A DNA stretch of 52,378 bases from Levilactobacillus fujinensis (lineage in GTDB: Bacteria > Bacillota > Bacilli > Lactobacillales > Lactobacillaceae): NCBI RefSeq assembly GCF_003946335.1, contig NZ_RHNX01000022.1, positions 1 to 52,378 of the forward strand. The letters are read 5' to 3'. Each line of letters begins with the position of its first letter. Positions within the stretch are counted from its first letter, which is position 1. A program made the position numbers and the translations under genes. Shown here in pieces: positions 29,877 to 39,287 of the stretch. Below the pieces are notes generated by a model. That model was not told where the DNA came from, ran no database searches, and was given only the letters and a program-made list of their open reading frames with translations.

Positions 29877-31033
29877 GATTTCTCCCCCAGAAAAATCGCC
29901 TCGTACTCGCTGACAATGTTGTCCCAGTTGTAGGCTTGGGTAATTCTATCCTTGGCAAGCGTCCCGTACGCCTGGCGTTGGGGGTCATCCCAGGTATCAA
30001 CCTCATTGATCAGCTTCGACAACGAGCCCTGATTCTTGGTCCAATACTTCGCCGCTGCTGCCCCGACCTCATGGTTGAAGCCAACGTTCAGCAAGAGATT
30101 TAAGGGCGTCGACGCTAAGGCCTCCAGCAAAGAGGGATTCGTCCCCCCCACTTCATGGCCATGCAGGTACGCGAACGCATTCTCCCGGATAACCTTTAAT
30201 AACTTTTGATCATAGACCGTGCCGACAAATTGGATGCGGCTATCCTGACTGAAATGCGTTTCTTGTTCCAAATCGTCGTAAAACCTATTCTGTTCGACGT
30301 TGGTGACGATGACCAATTTACGCTGCGTCTTGCTTCGCATGAACTCCTTAATCATGGTTTCATAGTTGTTCTCTGGGACAAACCGCCCCACGACTAAGTA
30401 ATACGCGTTCAGCTCTACCTGACGATGATCAAACCACGCTTGTTGGTCCACCGTGACCTGGCCTTTTCCGTGCGCCACGGTTGCTCCGTACGGCACGAAA
30501 CAGGTCTGCAACCGGTTACTCTCATAGTTCTTGTGAATGTATTTTTCGATATTGATACTGTCACAGATGACCAGGTCAACCTGACGAACCATCATTTTCT
30601 CGGACAACTTCCAGTAATGACGCACGGGCTTGCTCCATTTCGCACGCAGCCACTCATGACCATCCGGATTGAGATAACAAGCGACGCCCAGTTGATGTAA
30701 CTTTCTTAGGTACGGGGCCAGAAAGGGACCAATTCTACAGGCCAGAATGTACACCACCGCCGACTTCACGTTATTTTCTTTGACGTGGGCAATCACCCAT
30801 TTCAAAGCCTTCAAATCATACAGAATCGCTTTCCCCGGCCCAACGTTTGGCACGGGCACATTGAAACAGGTGGCGTCATTATACGAAAAGGTGCTCTCTT
30901 CTTCGCTTAAGCAAGCCACATAGTAATGTAATGCCGGTGACTTCTTTAGCCCCGTCAAGTTCTCAACAAACGTTTCAAACCCACCATAATTAGCGGGAAT
31001 CCCTTTTGAACCAATGATATAAACGTTCTTCAC
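29873..31033 (-). CDS. DUF1972/GT4-type glycosyltransferase (Cps2T-like), copy B
   Basis: 386-aa counterpart of 11156-12316. Start set at the GTG at 31033 (protein VKNVYIIGSKGIPANYGG), because this matches the ATG of copy A exactly and a GGGGAG-type site lies upstream; an ATG at 31054 would add seven unconserved residues. It overlaps the extended end of wzy by 44 bp, against 4 bp in copy A. Confidence 0.85.
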   Translation of the reverse strand: MKNVYIIGSKGIPANYGGFETFVENLTGLKKSPALHYYVACLSEEESTFSYNDATCFNVPVPNVGPGKAILYDLKALKWVIAHVKENNVKSAVVYILACRIGPFLAPYLRKLHQLGVACYLNPDGHEWLRAKWSKPVRHYWKLSEKMMVRQVDLVICDSINIEKYIHKNYESNRLQTCFVPYGATVAHGKGQVTVDQQAWFDHRQVELNAYYLVVGRFVPENNYETMIKEFMRSKTQRKLVIVTNVEQNRFYDDLEQETHFSQDSRIQFVGTVYDQKLLKVIRENAFAYLHGHEVGGTNPSLLEALASTPLNLLLNVGFNHEVGAAAAKYWTKNQGSLSKLINEVDTWDDPQRQAYGTLAKDRITQAYNWDNIVSEYEAIFLGEKS

Positions 31034-32198
31034 TTCCAACACTCCCCACAGCATTATTAGCTAAGACACAGATGACAAACGGATTGTAAGCAATATCTAG
31101 CAGATGATGATCAATGATGCTTGAGATACAAATGATGACTAAGACCAGTGGTAATAAGTACGCTTGATGTTCCACGTTGAAACGAATGGCATGACTCAAG
31201 CCAAACAGGTAACACCCCAGAAAAACGATTCCAAAACTCAGTAAGACCTTGATATACGAGGAATCAATGAAGAAGTACGACAGGTTTGTGCCGGCCGTTG
31301 TTAGTCCTGTTGGAAAGGTCAGCCCCCCACTTCCCTGCTGGAAAACATACTGGCCAAACCACCGCATGGGATACTCGTAAAGCGCCAAATGCCCCATTGC
31401 CAAGCGATGCGTAAAGAAGCCATCGATTTTGACAAAAATTGTATTTGTTGGCGTAAAGAGCCACGACGCACCAATCGATAAGGCGGCCATGAGTACGGGA
31501 AATAGGTATAGCCAGCGATCGAACTTCTTCATCTGCGTGTTCGACAGTCGCCGGTAGTCCATCGCGGCTAACAGAATTAAGATCAGCAGTGCAGTATCCA
31601 ACTTCGCCTTTGTCAGCAGGAACACGAGTATGGCCAATACCACTGGAATTAGGAACTCCAACTTTTTTAGACGTTTCCCGCGAACGTACACGTACGCTAG
31701 ACACAGATAGAAAATATGCGCCGCAAAGTCGGTGCTGTACAAAAAACCGAAGGCATAACGCGTACTCCCGTTAACCTGATAGTGATAGTTATCGACGATG
31801 CCGACCAAGGCACTTCCAATTGTGAGTGCAATCAGTCCCAGTGCCGTCCAAAAGTAAATTTTAATCACGGTACTGGACCGACAATTCAGGCTGCTGAGCA
31901 GAAACAGCATCAACACCACGATTGACGTGTCCCCCGAGTTTTGATAGATCAATACCGCCAGTAGCAAGCCCCCAAAAACACCTAATAGCTGCCGGTCGCT
32001 GTATCTATTCGTCAAAATTCGCCCGACAAATAGTGCCAAACAGAGGTACTTAGCCAGACTAAAGACGGCGTTTGGGATCAGAGCGGAGAAGAGGGTTGTT
32101 TGCAGGAAGGTATACGCAATATACAGGAACGTTCCCAGGTAATAGATGCCCAGCGACAACTGCGCTATTCGCTGCGGATGTTTCAAATGATTAGACAT
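30990..32198 (-). CDS. Wzy-type polysaccharide polymerase, copy B
   Basis: 402-aa membrane polymerase, similar topology to copy A. The last ~20 residues (from about VGSVGSEERLYH) have no counterpart in copy A, because the reading frame stays open into the next gene; the change looks like loss of the original stop or an indel near 31040. The TM core, including the HRLAMGHLALYEYP loop, is well conserved. Confidence 0.8.
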   Translation of the reverse strand: MSNHLKHPQRIAQLSLGIYYLGTFLYIAYTFLQTTLFSALIPNAVFSLAKYLCLALFVGRILTNRYSDRQLLGVFGGLLLAVLIYQNSGDTSIVVLMLFLLSSLNCRSSTVIKIYFWTALGLIALTIGSALVGIVDNYHYQVNGSTRYAFGFLYSTDFAAHIFYLCLAYVYVRGKRLKKLEFLIPVVLAILVFLLTKAKLDTALLILILLAAMDYRRLSNTQMKKFDRWLYLFPVLMAALSIGASWLFTPTNTIFVKIDGFFTHRLAMGHLALYEYPMRWFGQYVFQQGSGGLTFPTGLTTAGTNLSYFFIDSSYIKVLLSFGIVFLGCYLFGLSHAIRFNVEHQAYLLPLVLVIICISSIIDHHLLDIAYNPFVICVLANNAVGSVGSEERLYHWFKRDSR

Positions 32199-32763
32199 CT
32201 AACTCCCCCTTTCCCCGCCGCCTGATCAGTAGCCGTAACACCTGGCCAATTTCCAATCCCAAGAGAAGTGATATTATCAACGCATAGCCGACACTGGCGC
32301 CTTGCTGCTTGAAACTCGTGTGCTGATCAATTCGCACGTCTTTGGTTGGTAAGTAGGTCGTTAACGTGTAATACATGCTCGCCGTGACCTGTTTTCCCAT
32401 GGCCATCGCCAACTGGGGGTCACGCGCTGTCGATGTAATTGTCAGCGCGTTGCCGTGAACAACGGGTTGCGTCTCGATGCTACGAATCAATTGCGCTTGG
32501 CTGACCTCAACGTTGTAGTCCTTTTTCAAGGCAGTCTGCGCCGAGCGAATCACCGTTGGATTCTTTAACATCGTCTGATACACCGGAATCGATAGCGAAT
32601 CCCACTGCCGGTTCCCCCTATTTTGAACGCTAATGCGGCTCACAAAAACCGACTGATTATCGCCAATAAAGATGCTAGCAAATGCCAGACACGCGATGAT
32701 TGGGAAAAGGAATAGTGGCCAGTCCTTTCTAATGGTTTTAAAAAAGGTGTATAAAGTTTCCAA
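32191..32763 (-). CDS. Short Wzz/YveK-like chain-length determinant, copy B
   Basis: 190-aa two-helix protein with the same sizes and 8-bp overlap with wzy as copy A. Here too no tyrosine kinase accompanies it. The extracytoplasmic SVFVSRISVQN segment after helix 1 is almost invariant between copies. Confidence 0.75.
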   Translation of the reverse strand: METLYTFFKTIRKDWPLFLFPIIACLAFASIFIGDNQSVFVSRISVQNRGNRQWDSLSIPVYQTMLKNPTVIRSAQTALKKDYNVEVSQAQLIRSIETQPVVHGNALTITSTARDPQLAMAMGKQVTASMYYTLTTYLPTKDVRIDQHTSFKQQGASVGYALIISLLLGLEIGQVLRLLIRRRGKGELDV

Positions 32764-32774
32764 CCGACTTCCTC

Positions 32775-33896
32775 CTAATCAGCGCCTAGCTTGATAACGC
32801 CAAATTTTTGAAAAGCAAACTGACCACCTAACGTGATTGGCGTGGTCTTCGTCAAAATCTTGGACTGCATAAACGCGCCATTGTAAGCCAGATCACTCGA
32901 TTCATCGTAATAGTATGAGCTATAGACGATGCCCCGAACCTTGCCAGCCTCATTCAAAGCAAAACTCGGCGCATAATAGCAACTGCCTTTTGCTGGAACA
33001 ATCTTCCGGACCAACTGATATTTTCCAGTAAGCGTTTTGGATTTTTTAATGTAAATAATCCCCGAATCTTGCGCGCTATAGGTCAAGTAGTAGGCATCGC
33101 GGCCCTTATACAGGCTGGCGGACATACTTGCCCCATCGACGCCGCGAATCCGCTTCGCCTTTGTCAATTTGGGCTGACCGGTACTATCGTTGAAGGGGGC
33201 CACGAAACTTTCCAACGTATGGCCCTTAGGCGCCGGTGCCATAAACACCATGCTGGTCTTCGTATCAACGTGCACCAAGGCCGGCGCGATAATCTCTTGA
33301 TACTTCTTGGACGGATTCGTCTTAATCACTTCCCAGTTACTCAGATCCGTAGAACGGAGGACGCCACCGGTATACGCGATGAACCAAAACTCCCCTAGCT
33401 TGAATAAGGTTGGATCTTGAATATCAACGTTGGGATAGTTGATACTGAAGGTATGCCAGTCACTCAACTTGTCGGCGTATAGAATCCGTAACCGGTTATC
33501 ACTTTGGTCGTATGGCACCGACTGGACACCATTGAACGTTTTGGTTGTGACGTCCTGCGCGGAAACGCCAATGTATTTGGCCTTCAACAAGTTGTCCAGT
33601 GACGCCACCGTCTTGGGATGATAGACCACTTGTCGCTGCGTGGTCCCGTACGCATACCTAAACTTGTAGTGGTCCCGCTTGAGGGTGTACCCAGGAATCC
33701 GTGAAGCCGTCAACTTGTAAATTGAATTCGTTCGCCCAACCGTCTTTAGCGGTGCCGTCATCGGTGTCCCATTCTCATCCACAAAATTAACAATAATGGT
33801 ACTGCTCGAATTAAAGTAACTTACTAGACCGATGACGAGCAGGAGGGCGGTCACAATCAGGCTATTCCACATAACACTTCGTTGTTTCGGATTCAT
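32775..33896 (-). CDS. Membrane-anchored MucBP/GH43-like protein lacking catalytic acids, copy B
   Basis: 373-aa counterpart of 14053-15168: anchor helix, MucBP-like domain (VNFVDENGTPMTAPLKTVGR ... IPGYTL) and propeller. As in copy A, only the first acid is retained (IQDPTLF); the second site is GASMSASLY and the EGP motif is absent. Loss of the same two acids in both copies means the non-catalytic form predates their divergence. Start ATG at 33896, GGAGG upstream. Confidence 0.68.
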   Translation of the reverse strand: MNPKQRSVMWNSLIVTALLLVIGLVSYFNSSSTIIVNFVDENGTPMTAPLKTVGRTNSIYKLTASRIPGYTLKRDHYKFRYAYGTTQRQVVYHPKTVASLDNLLKAKYIGVSAQDVTTKTFNGVQSVPYDQSDNRLRILYADKLSDWHTFSINYPNVDIQDPTLFKLGEFWFIAYTGGVLRSTDLSNWEVIKTNPSKKYQEIIAPALVHVDTKTSMVFMAPAPKGHTLESFVAPFNDSTGQPKLTKAKRIRGVDGASMSASLYKGRDAYYLTYSAQDSGIIYIKKSKTLTGKYQLVRKIVPAKGSCYYAPSFALNEAGKVRGIVYSSYYYDESSDLAYNGAFMQSKILTKTTPITLGGQFAFQKFGVIKLGAD

Positions 33897-33921
33897 CTAA
33901 CAAGGACCTCCACTTCTCCCA

Positions 33922-35346
33922 TCACTTCTGTCGGCTTTTCAAAAAGTAAAGACCATCCCGAAGAATATCTGGCTTCAATATCGACAAAATCCCAAAGTAG
34001 ATTCCGATTCCTAATGTCACTTGTAGTGCTAAACTAACGGCCGTGACACTCATGGTCATGTTCAGCCAAAACACAGGAATAAACATTGTCACAGCGGCAA
34101 CTAGAAACTTCCACCCATCGGCAAATAGATTGCGGTAACTAACCATATCTCGAATCACAAACAGCTGATACGCCGTCACGACCACTTCCGAAATAACCGT
34201 CGCAATCGTCGCGCCACTCACCCCTAAGGTCATGATCAACGGCACGTTGATGACAATATTAGCCAACGCCCCGTACGTGACCGAGGCGGTATAATCCTTG
34301 ACGCGTTTCAAGGGCATCAGGTACTGCAAGCCGATGACATTACTCCACCCAATCAGCAGAGCGACCGGCGCCTCGATGATGATCAACTGGCTGACAATGC
34401 TAAACTTTGGCCCGTAGTACAGGGGAACCAGCGAGTTGGCAATCGCCGCTAAACCAAACATCAAGGGCAACGCCAACAGGCTTGAAAAACTAAATGATTT
34501 ATACAGCAGTCGGTTCAATCGCCGCTGACTTCCCTGCGCCGCTAGATGTGCCATGTGTGGTAACATCACCGTCCCGGTGGCAGTAATCACCGCCAAGACC
34601 ATCTTGACCAGCTTATCCGCAAAATCGTAGTAACCGGCTGCCGTCACGGAGTCGAATTGTCCCAGCATGGTTCGATTCAGCTGCAGATAGACTTGCGTCG
34701 CAATCTGTGGAATAAATAACACGATAGTTGGTTTAAGATGACTTATCATGCCTGCAAAATTAATTTTCGGTTTTCCCACGACAGTGTGTAAATACGGCCA
34801 AAGCGTTAGGTTACCTAAAACTTGGGCTGCACCTAAAATCATGATGTAAATGCCAACGTCAGACCTACTCTTAACCAGCGTGAATATCGCGATCAAAGAG
34901 GCAATCTTCACCAATGAATTCCGCAAAACCGTCTTTTTAAAATCCTCCATCCCCATAAACAACCATGAGATATCGAAGACACCCGCGATGATCCACAGCG
35001 ACTGGAGCAGAAAATAACCTTTATAGGTGGTTTGAAATAAAACGAAGATTACAAACAACCCATACGCGACAACGACCGTGACTACTTGCAGGAGCTCAAT
35101 CTCCCAAAAAGTTTTGGTGCGTTGTTCGAAATCATCACGATGATACGCAATCTCTCGGTTACCATAAACCGTGATTCCTAAGGTTCCCAGTAGCAAAAAG
35201 TACGTCATTATGGAATTGGTATACGAATTAATGCCGACACCCTCAGGTCCGAGAACCCGGGCAATATAAGGGACCGTGATAAAGGGAACTATCAGCGTCA
35301 GCAATTGATATCCCGCGTTATACATATAGTTGCGAACAACATTCAT
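33922..35346 (-). CDS. Wzx-type lipid-linked repeat-unit flippase, copy B
   Basis: 474-aa MOP-superfamily flippase, MNVVRNYMYNAGYQLL start. ATG at 35346 chosen (GGAG upstream); a TTG five codons earlier is possible. The upstream gap to the PGT gene is about 270 bp against 134 bp in copy A because of an inserted dispersed repeat (35524-35612). Confidence 0.9.
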   Translation of the reverse strand: MNVVRNYMYNAGYQLLTLIVPFITVPYIARVLGPEGVGINSYTNSIMTYFLLLGTLGITVYGNREIAYHRDDFEQRTKTFWEIELLQVVTVVVAYGLFVIFVLFQTTYKGYFLLQSLWIIAGVFDISWLFMGMEDFKKTVLRNSLVKIASLIAIFTLVKSRSDVGIYIMILGAAQVLGNLTLWPYLHTVVGKPKINFAGMISHLKPTIVLFIPQIATQVYLQLNRTMLGQFDSVTAAGYYDFADKLVKMVLAVITATGTVMLPHMAHLAAQGSQRRLNRLLYKSFSFSSLLALPLMFGLAAIANSLVPLYYGPKFSIVSQLIIIEAPVALLIGWSNVIGLQYLMPLKRVKDYTASVTYGALANIVINVPLIMTLGVSGATIATVISEVVVTAYQLFVIRDMVSYRNLFADGWKFLVAAVTMFIPVFWLNMTMSVTAVSLALQVTLGIGIYFGILSILKPDILRDGLYFLKSRQK

Positions 35347-35523
35347 GCCATTAAACTCCAATCGCCCTTACGTATCAGTGAATCATTTAATTATCGTCAC
35401 CATTAACGTCCTGTTTTCCAGCAAGGATGACCATTATCTGTCGGCGCCGGGTTCAGCTGACTAAGTTACTTACCAGTAAGAATCAATCCCGTCCGCCAAA
35501 CATTCATACCATTAGGTTCATGT

Positions 35524-35612
35524 GAGTTGCCCGTACCCTTCCGGTCCATATCCGGCGGCCGGTAAGGCGTAGGGCTCACTGAACTGCCCCCCAACATCAG
35601 TAAGTCACCGCG
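35524..35612 (+). repeat. Dispersed intergenic repeat, copy 1 (inside operon B)
   Basis: The core CCATATCCGGCGGCCGGTAA and flanks align with 48786-48882 (plus strand) and with 42365-42460 (minus strand). It lies between the PGT and flippase genes of copy B and is absent from copy A, so it seems to have inserted after the copies diverged. Confidence 0.6.
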
Positions 35613-35619
35613 AAGCTTA

Positions 35620-36258
35620 CTAATAGGCATCATTGGGACTAATAATGATGCGAAATGTCTTGAGCAGAATCACAAAATCGACCCAGATGTTGGCCTCTCG
35701 GATATACTTCAGGTCCAACGCAACCATCGTCTCAAAGCTCACATTGTTTCGCCCACTGATCTGCCATAAACCGGTACAGCCTGGCACGACTGACAACCGC
35801 TGCACGTCTGCCAAGCCATACTCCTTTACCTCCCTAGGCAGTGGTGGTCGCGGTCCGACCAGTGACATGTTACCCAAAAGGACGTTCACCAGCTGGGGAA
35901 GTTCATCCAGACTGTGCTTGCGAATAAACTTTCCCACCCTGGTGATTCGGGGATCCTCTTTCATCTTGAACATGGCGCCATCAACATCGTTGTACTTTAA
36001 CAACATTTTTAATTTTTTGTCGGCATCCGTCACCATTGACCGGAATTTAAACATCTTAAATCGACGGCCATCCTTGCCGATCCTGGTTTGAGAATAGAAC
36101 ACACCCCCACGCGGATCGTCGATTTTAATCGCAATCGCGATGACTAAAAAAACTGGCCACAAAATAATTAAGGCAACCAAACTCATAATCAAATCAAAGA
36201 CACGTTTACAAATGTGATAAGCTCGTTTTTTCTGGACGCCATCTGGATCAGCTGTCAC
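35620..36258 (-). CDS. Undecaprenyl-phosphate sugar phosphotransferase (monotopic PGT), copy B
   Basis: 212-aa initiating transferase with HSLDELPQ and GPRPPLP motifs. GTG start at 36258 chosen because it matches the GTG start of copy A and has GGGGGAT upstream; an ATG at 36291 would overlap glf by four bases and add 11 residues. Both copies end PNDAY. Priming enzyme of operon B. Confidence 0.92.
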   Translation of the reverse strand: MTADPDGVQKKRAYHICKRVFDLIMSLVALIILWPVFLVIAIAIKIDDPRGGVFYSQTRIGKDGRRFKMFKFRSMVTDADKKLKMLLKYNDVDGAMFKMKEDPRITRVGKFIRKHSLDELPQLVNVLLGNMSLVGPRPPLPREVKEYGLADVQRLSVVPGCTGLWQISGRNNVSFETMVALDLKYIREANIWVDFVILLKTFRIIISPNDAY

Positions 36259-36287
36259 TTTGGAGATCCCCCTTCCCCAAACTTTCA

Positions 36288-37406
36288 TCACTCTAATTCC
36301 TTTCTTGCCGCTACCAACGCCGAATGAATGACCTGGTGCATGTCAAAATACCGATATTGCCCCAGTCTGCCCCCAAAAATGACATTCTTTTCATTCTTAG
36401 CCAAGGCTGCATATGCCTTATAAAGGTCATTGTTTTTTACAGTATTGATTGGATAGTATGGCTCATCGCCCCGTTGCCAGGCCTTTGGATACTCGCGGGT
36501 GATAATCGTCTTGCCTGCGTCACCTTGACCAAATTCGAAATGCTTATGCTCAATGATTCTGGTAAACGGCGTTGCTGCGTCCGTGTAATTAACCACGGCA
36601 TTTCCTTGATAGTTGTCAACGTTTAACTCTTCCGTTTCAAATTTCAGGGACCGATACGCCAGCTCACCCAGCTGATAGTTAAAATATTGGTCGATCATGC
36701 CACTGAAAATAATTTTGGGATATGTCTTCAGGTATTGCGCCTGGTTATCAAAAAAATCCACACCCGTTTCAACCGTAATCAGGTCGCTAGCCAGCATCTT
36801 TTCCACAATCTGGGTATAACCCCCGATTGGAATACCCTGATAGGTGTCATTAAAATAATTGTTATCAAACGTGTACCGGACCGGTAAGCGCCGAATGATA
36901 AAGGCGGGCAAGTCCTTGGCCTGTTGGCCCCACTGCTTTTCTGTGTACCCTTTGATCAATTTTTCATAAATATCCGTGCCTACCAACGAAATTGCTTGTT
37001 CTTCCAGGTTTCTCGGTGCACCGGTCAATTGCAGACTGGCCCGCTGACGTTCAATCTCTTGCTTAGCCTCAGCCGGTGTCCGAACACCCCACAGCTCACT
37101 AAAGGTATTCATATTGAAAGGCAAGTTGTACATTTTCCCCTGGTAACTCGCCAGCGGACTATTCGTATAGCGATTAAACGTCGCAAATTGATTCACATAA
37201 TCCCAGATTTCCTGATCGGAAGTGTGGAAAATATGGGCGCCATACTGATGGACCTGAATCCCATCGATTTCTTTGGTATAAATGTTCCCAGCAACGTGGT
37301 CCCTTTTCTCAATCACTGTGACCCGCTTATGATGTAACGCCGCTTCATGCGCAAAGACCGCACCAAAGAGACCAGCCCCGACAACTAGGTAATCATCCTT
37401 AGTCAA
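36288..37406 (-). CDS. glf: UDP-galactopyranose mutase, copy B
   Basis: 372-aa Glf with GAGLFG, GAHIFHT and the C-terminal GGRLGQYRYFDMHQVI block. First gene of operon B. Same length as copy A and highly similar, apart from codon choice. Two Glf enzymes supplying the same UDP-Galf pool are biochemically redundant, which makes the retention of both operons notable. Confidence 0.96.
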   Translation of the reverse strand: MTKDDYLVVGAGLFGAVFAHEAALHHKRVTVIEKRDHVAGNIYTKEIDGIQVHQYGAHIFHTSDQEIWDYVNQFATFNRYTNSPLASYQGKMYNLPFNMNTFSELWGVRTPAEAKQEIERQRASLQLTGAPRNLEEQAISLVGTDIYEKLIKGYTEKQWGQQAKDLPAFIIRRLPVRYTFDNNYFNDTYQGIPIGGYTQIVEKMLASDLITVETGVDFFDNQAQYLKTYPKIIFSGMIDQYFNYQLGELAYRSLKFETEELNVDNYQGNAVVNYTDAATPFTRIIEHKHFEFGQGDAGKTIITREYPKAWQRGDEPYYPINTVKNNDLYKAYAALAKNEKNVIFGGRLGQYRYFDMHQVIHSALVAARKELE

Positions 37407-37680
37407 CTTAACTTAATCCCCCTAACTACAATGCCAGTCGTGCACCATGCCTAGCGTGGACACAAAAAAATGGCGTTCTATTACTCCCCCAAGACTGCTT
37501 GTTGTTCTCAATAATGATGTAAACCAAACTGTAGCCTAAAACCGAGTATAAATTGACACTCGTAAAAGTAAATCACAAGTACCCTATAAATGGTATATAT
37601 GTTAGTTAATCGTCATAACATATCCCCACTATCACTAGACTAAACGCTGTTTACAACAGAAATTCCAATTTTTCTCCATC

Positions 37681-37710
37681 ATTATACTATGGATGAACTT
37701 CTCTAATTAA
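37681..37710 (-). promoter_or_regulatory. Putative promoter of polysaccharide operon B
   Basis: TATAAT at 37681-37686 on the minus strand and TTAATT at 37705-37710 with an 18-bp spacer, in a context (CATAGTATAAT) that matches operon A. The weak -35 element suggests a need for an activator or an extended contact. Confidence 0.55.
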
Positions 37711-37779
37711 AACGATTACGTTACACTTTTGCTTATATGTGTATCTCGTTAACTGATGTTATCCTTATCTTTTCAGGTA

Positions 37780-37829
37780 CACAAAAAGTCTGCCCCAACA
37801 CCGTTTTGGTGTGAGACAGACTCTTTGTG
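37780..37829 (-). terminator. Terminator of the third LCP gene
   Basis: Nested stem: AGTCTG with CAGACT outside and ACACC with GGTGT inside, followed on the minus strand by TTTTTGTG. It lies 9 bp after the LCP stop and separates that gene from operon B. Confidence 0.85.
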
Positions 37830-37837
37830 ATGCTATG

Positions 37838-38908
37838 CTAATAACCGCTGTTCGGGTCCCCATTGTTGGTATTACTATCACCGGTCGACCCTGAATTACT
37901 CGTGGTCCCATTACTATCCGTGTCCATCTGGGCAATCGTTCCCGTCGTGGCATGACTCAGCCCCAGGGCCTTGCGAATGTAGTTTGTCACCCGCTGGAGT
38001 TCGGACTTCGAAGCCACTTCCATGCTCTGATTGTTGATGGTCTCGCTTGACCCCTGAATATGGGTCGTTTTAATGTTCTTGGCTTGTGTCGCCTTGCGGT
38101 AGTTGGTCGCCAAGGCCGTTAAGTCGTCAAACGTCAGATCCGTTTGTGTCTGCTTCGTCAGTGAACTGATGAATTCCTCATTTAGCAGCGAGGATACCGA
38201 CCCCGACTTGTTCAATAGGGCCATAATGACCTTCCGTTGCCGCGTTTGCCGACCATAGTCCCCCTTGGGATCGTCGTCGCGCATTCTGGAGTAGGCCAAC
38301 GCCTTCTTACCGTTCATGTGGGTCTTCACGCCCTTTTTGAACGTGTACCCCCCATAACTAAAGCTCAACGTTGGTTTCACGGTCACACCACCGACCTCAT
38401 CGATGATCTTTTCCATGCCACCCATGTTGATAATGGCGTAGAAGTCGATGGGGATGTTCAACATCTTCTGAACCGTGGTAATCGCCGTCTTAGACTGCCC
38501 CCATGCGTAGGCCGCATTGATCTTCGCCACACCGTAATCCGCAAAACCCGGTACGTTGACCGCCGTATCCCGTGGAATACTGGTGATCGTCGTCTTATTG
38601 GTCTTGGGATTAATGGTCACGACCATCATACTATCCGTCCGGCCCTTAAAGTTTCGCCCCAAGGCCCCCGTATCCGTCCCTAACAGGAGGATGGAGACCG
38701 GCTTCTTCGCCTGCAGGACTGCACTTGCATTTCGCAGCTTGGTCGCTCCTGAGGCTTTATACGTCGTTTTAACGGTATTTTTAATACTCTGGTATTTATT
38801 CATCCCGTAGGCCGACCCTCCCGCAACTAAGGCGAGAATCAAGACGATGATGATGTTGCGAATGGGATGACGCTTTTTATGCGGCCGTTGCCGCCGTTTC
38901 ATATCCAT
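37838..38908 (-). CDS. LCP-family (LytR-CpsA-Psr) ligase with Ser/Asn/Gly-rich tail
   Basis: 356-aa third LCP paralogue, separate from both operons. Basic N-terminus, anchor helix (about 18-35), then the LCP core with GTDTG, RTDSMM, SIPRDT and GRQTRQR. The C-terminus has an extra ~29-residue low-complexity tail rich in Ser, Asn, Gly and Thr (from DSNGTTSN), not found in the two operon LCPs. Own promoter and terminator are likely. It may attach a constitutive polymer such as teichoic acid, or be the ancestral gene beside which the operons assembled. Confidence 0.92.
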   Translation of the reverse strand: MDMKRRQRPHKKRHPIRNIIIVLILALVAGGSAYGMNKYQSIKNTVKTTYKASGATKLRNASAVLQAKKPVSILLLGTDTGALGRNFKGRTDSMMVVTINPKTNKTTITSIPRDTAVNVPGFADYGVAKINAAYAWGQSKTAITTVQKMLNIPIDFYAIINMGGMEKIIDEVGGVTVKPTLSFSYGGYTFKKGVKTHMNGKKALAYSRMRDDDPKGDYGRQTRQRKVIMALLNKSGSVSSLLNEEFISSLTKQTQTDLTFDDLTALATNYRKATQAKNIKTTHIQGSSETINNQSMEVASKSELQRVTNYIRKALGLSHATTGTIAQMDTDSNGTTSNSGSTGDSNTNNGDPNSGY

Positions 38909-39287
38909 GGTTTGTAACCACCCTTTCAGTCCGTCCGCAAGACTACCGGGCGGTTGATGCTTTTAATTATTCTGGTCATTATCGACTTGACCATTATAGG
39001 GGTTGAGACTTAATACTTCCTAATCTCTGGTGAAGCTTAAGGAAAATATAGAAATATTTGTGGTACGAGTGACCTTGGCAAAAGCTGGCGATGAGCGTTA
39101 TTACCGGCCAGTCTAATGCGCAGTTGACCATCATCCTTGCCTGGTCTACCCCGCTGAACCTCTTGCTACCATCGTACCGGGTTCAACGCCGCTAATCGCT
39201 TTACCCATTTTGCAATCAACACCCCACACTACTGGCTTAAAAACGAAGCGTTACCGTCTCTGCAGTAACGCTTCAAGTCTGCTGTCT
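38909..39287. other. Intergenic region between lplA and the third LCP gene
   Basis: 379 bp. It holds the likely LCP promoter: TATAAT on the minus strand at 38993-38998, followed by a TGGTCA/TGACCA inverted repeat (38973-38978 and 38988-38993) that could be an operator or leader hairpin. The lplA terminator is at 39245-39274. I see nothing else between about 39010 and 39240. Confidence 0.4.
39245..39274 (-). terminator. Terminator of lplA
   Basis: Perfect 10-bp stem GAAGCGTTAC / GTAACGCTTC with a 10-base loop, followed on the minus strand by GTTTTT, 14 bp after the lplA stop. Confidence 0.88.

Larger units (their letters stand above)
37407..37837. other. Leader and promoter region of operon B
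   Basis: 431 bp without a gene. It contains the ~275-nt glf leader, the promoter-like block (37681-37710) and the terminator of the third LCP gene (37780-37829). The leader shows no riboswitch or attenuator fold I recognise, and shares only short patches with the leader of copy A. Confidence 0.6.
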
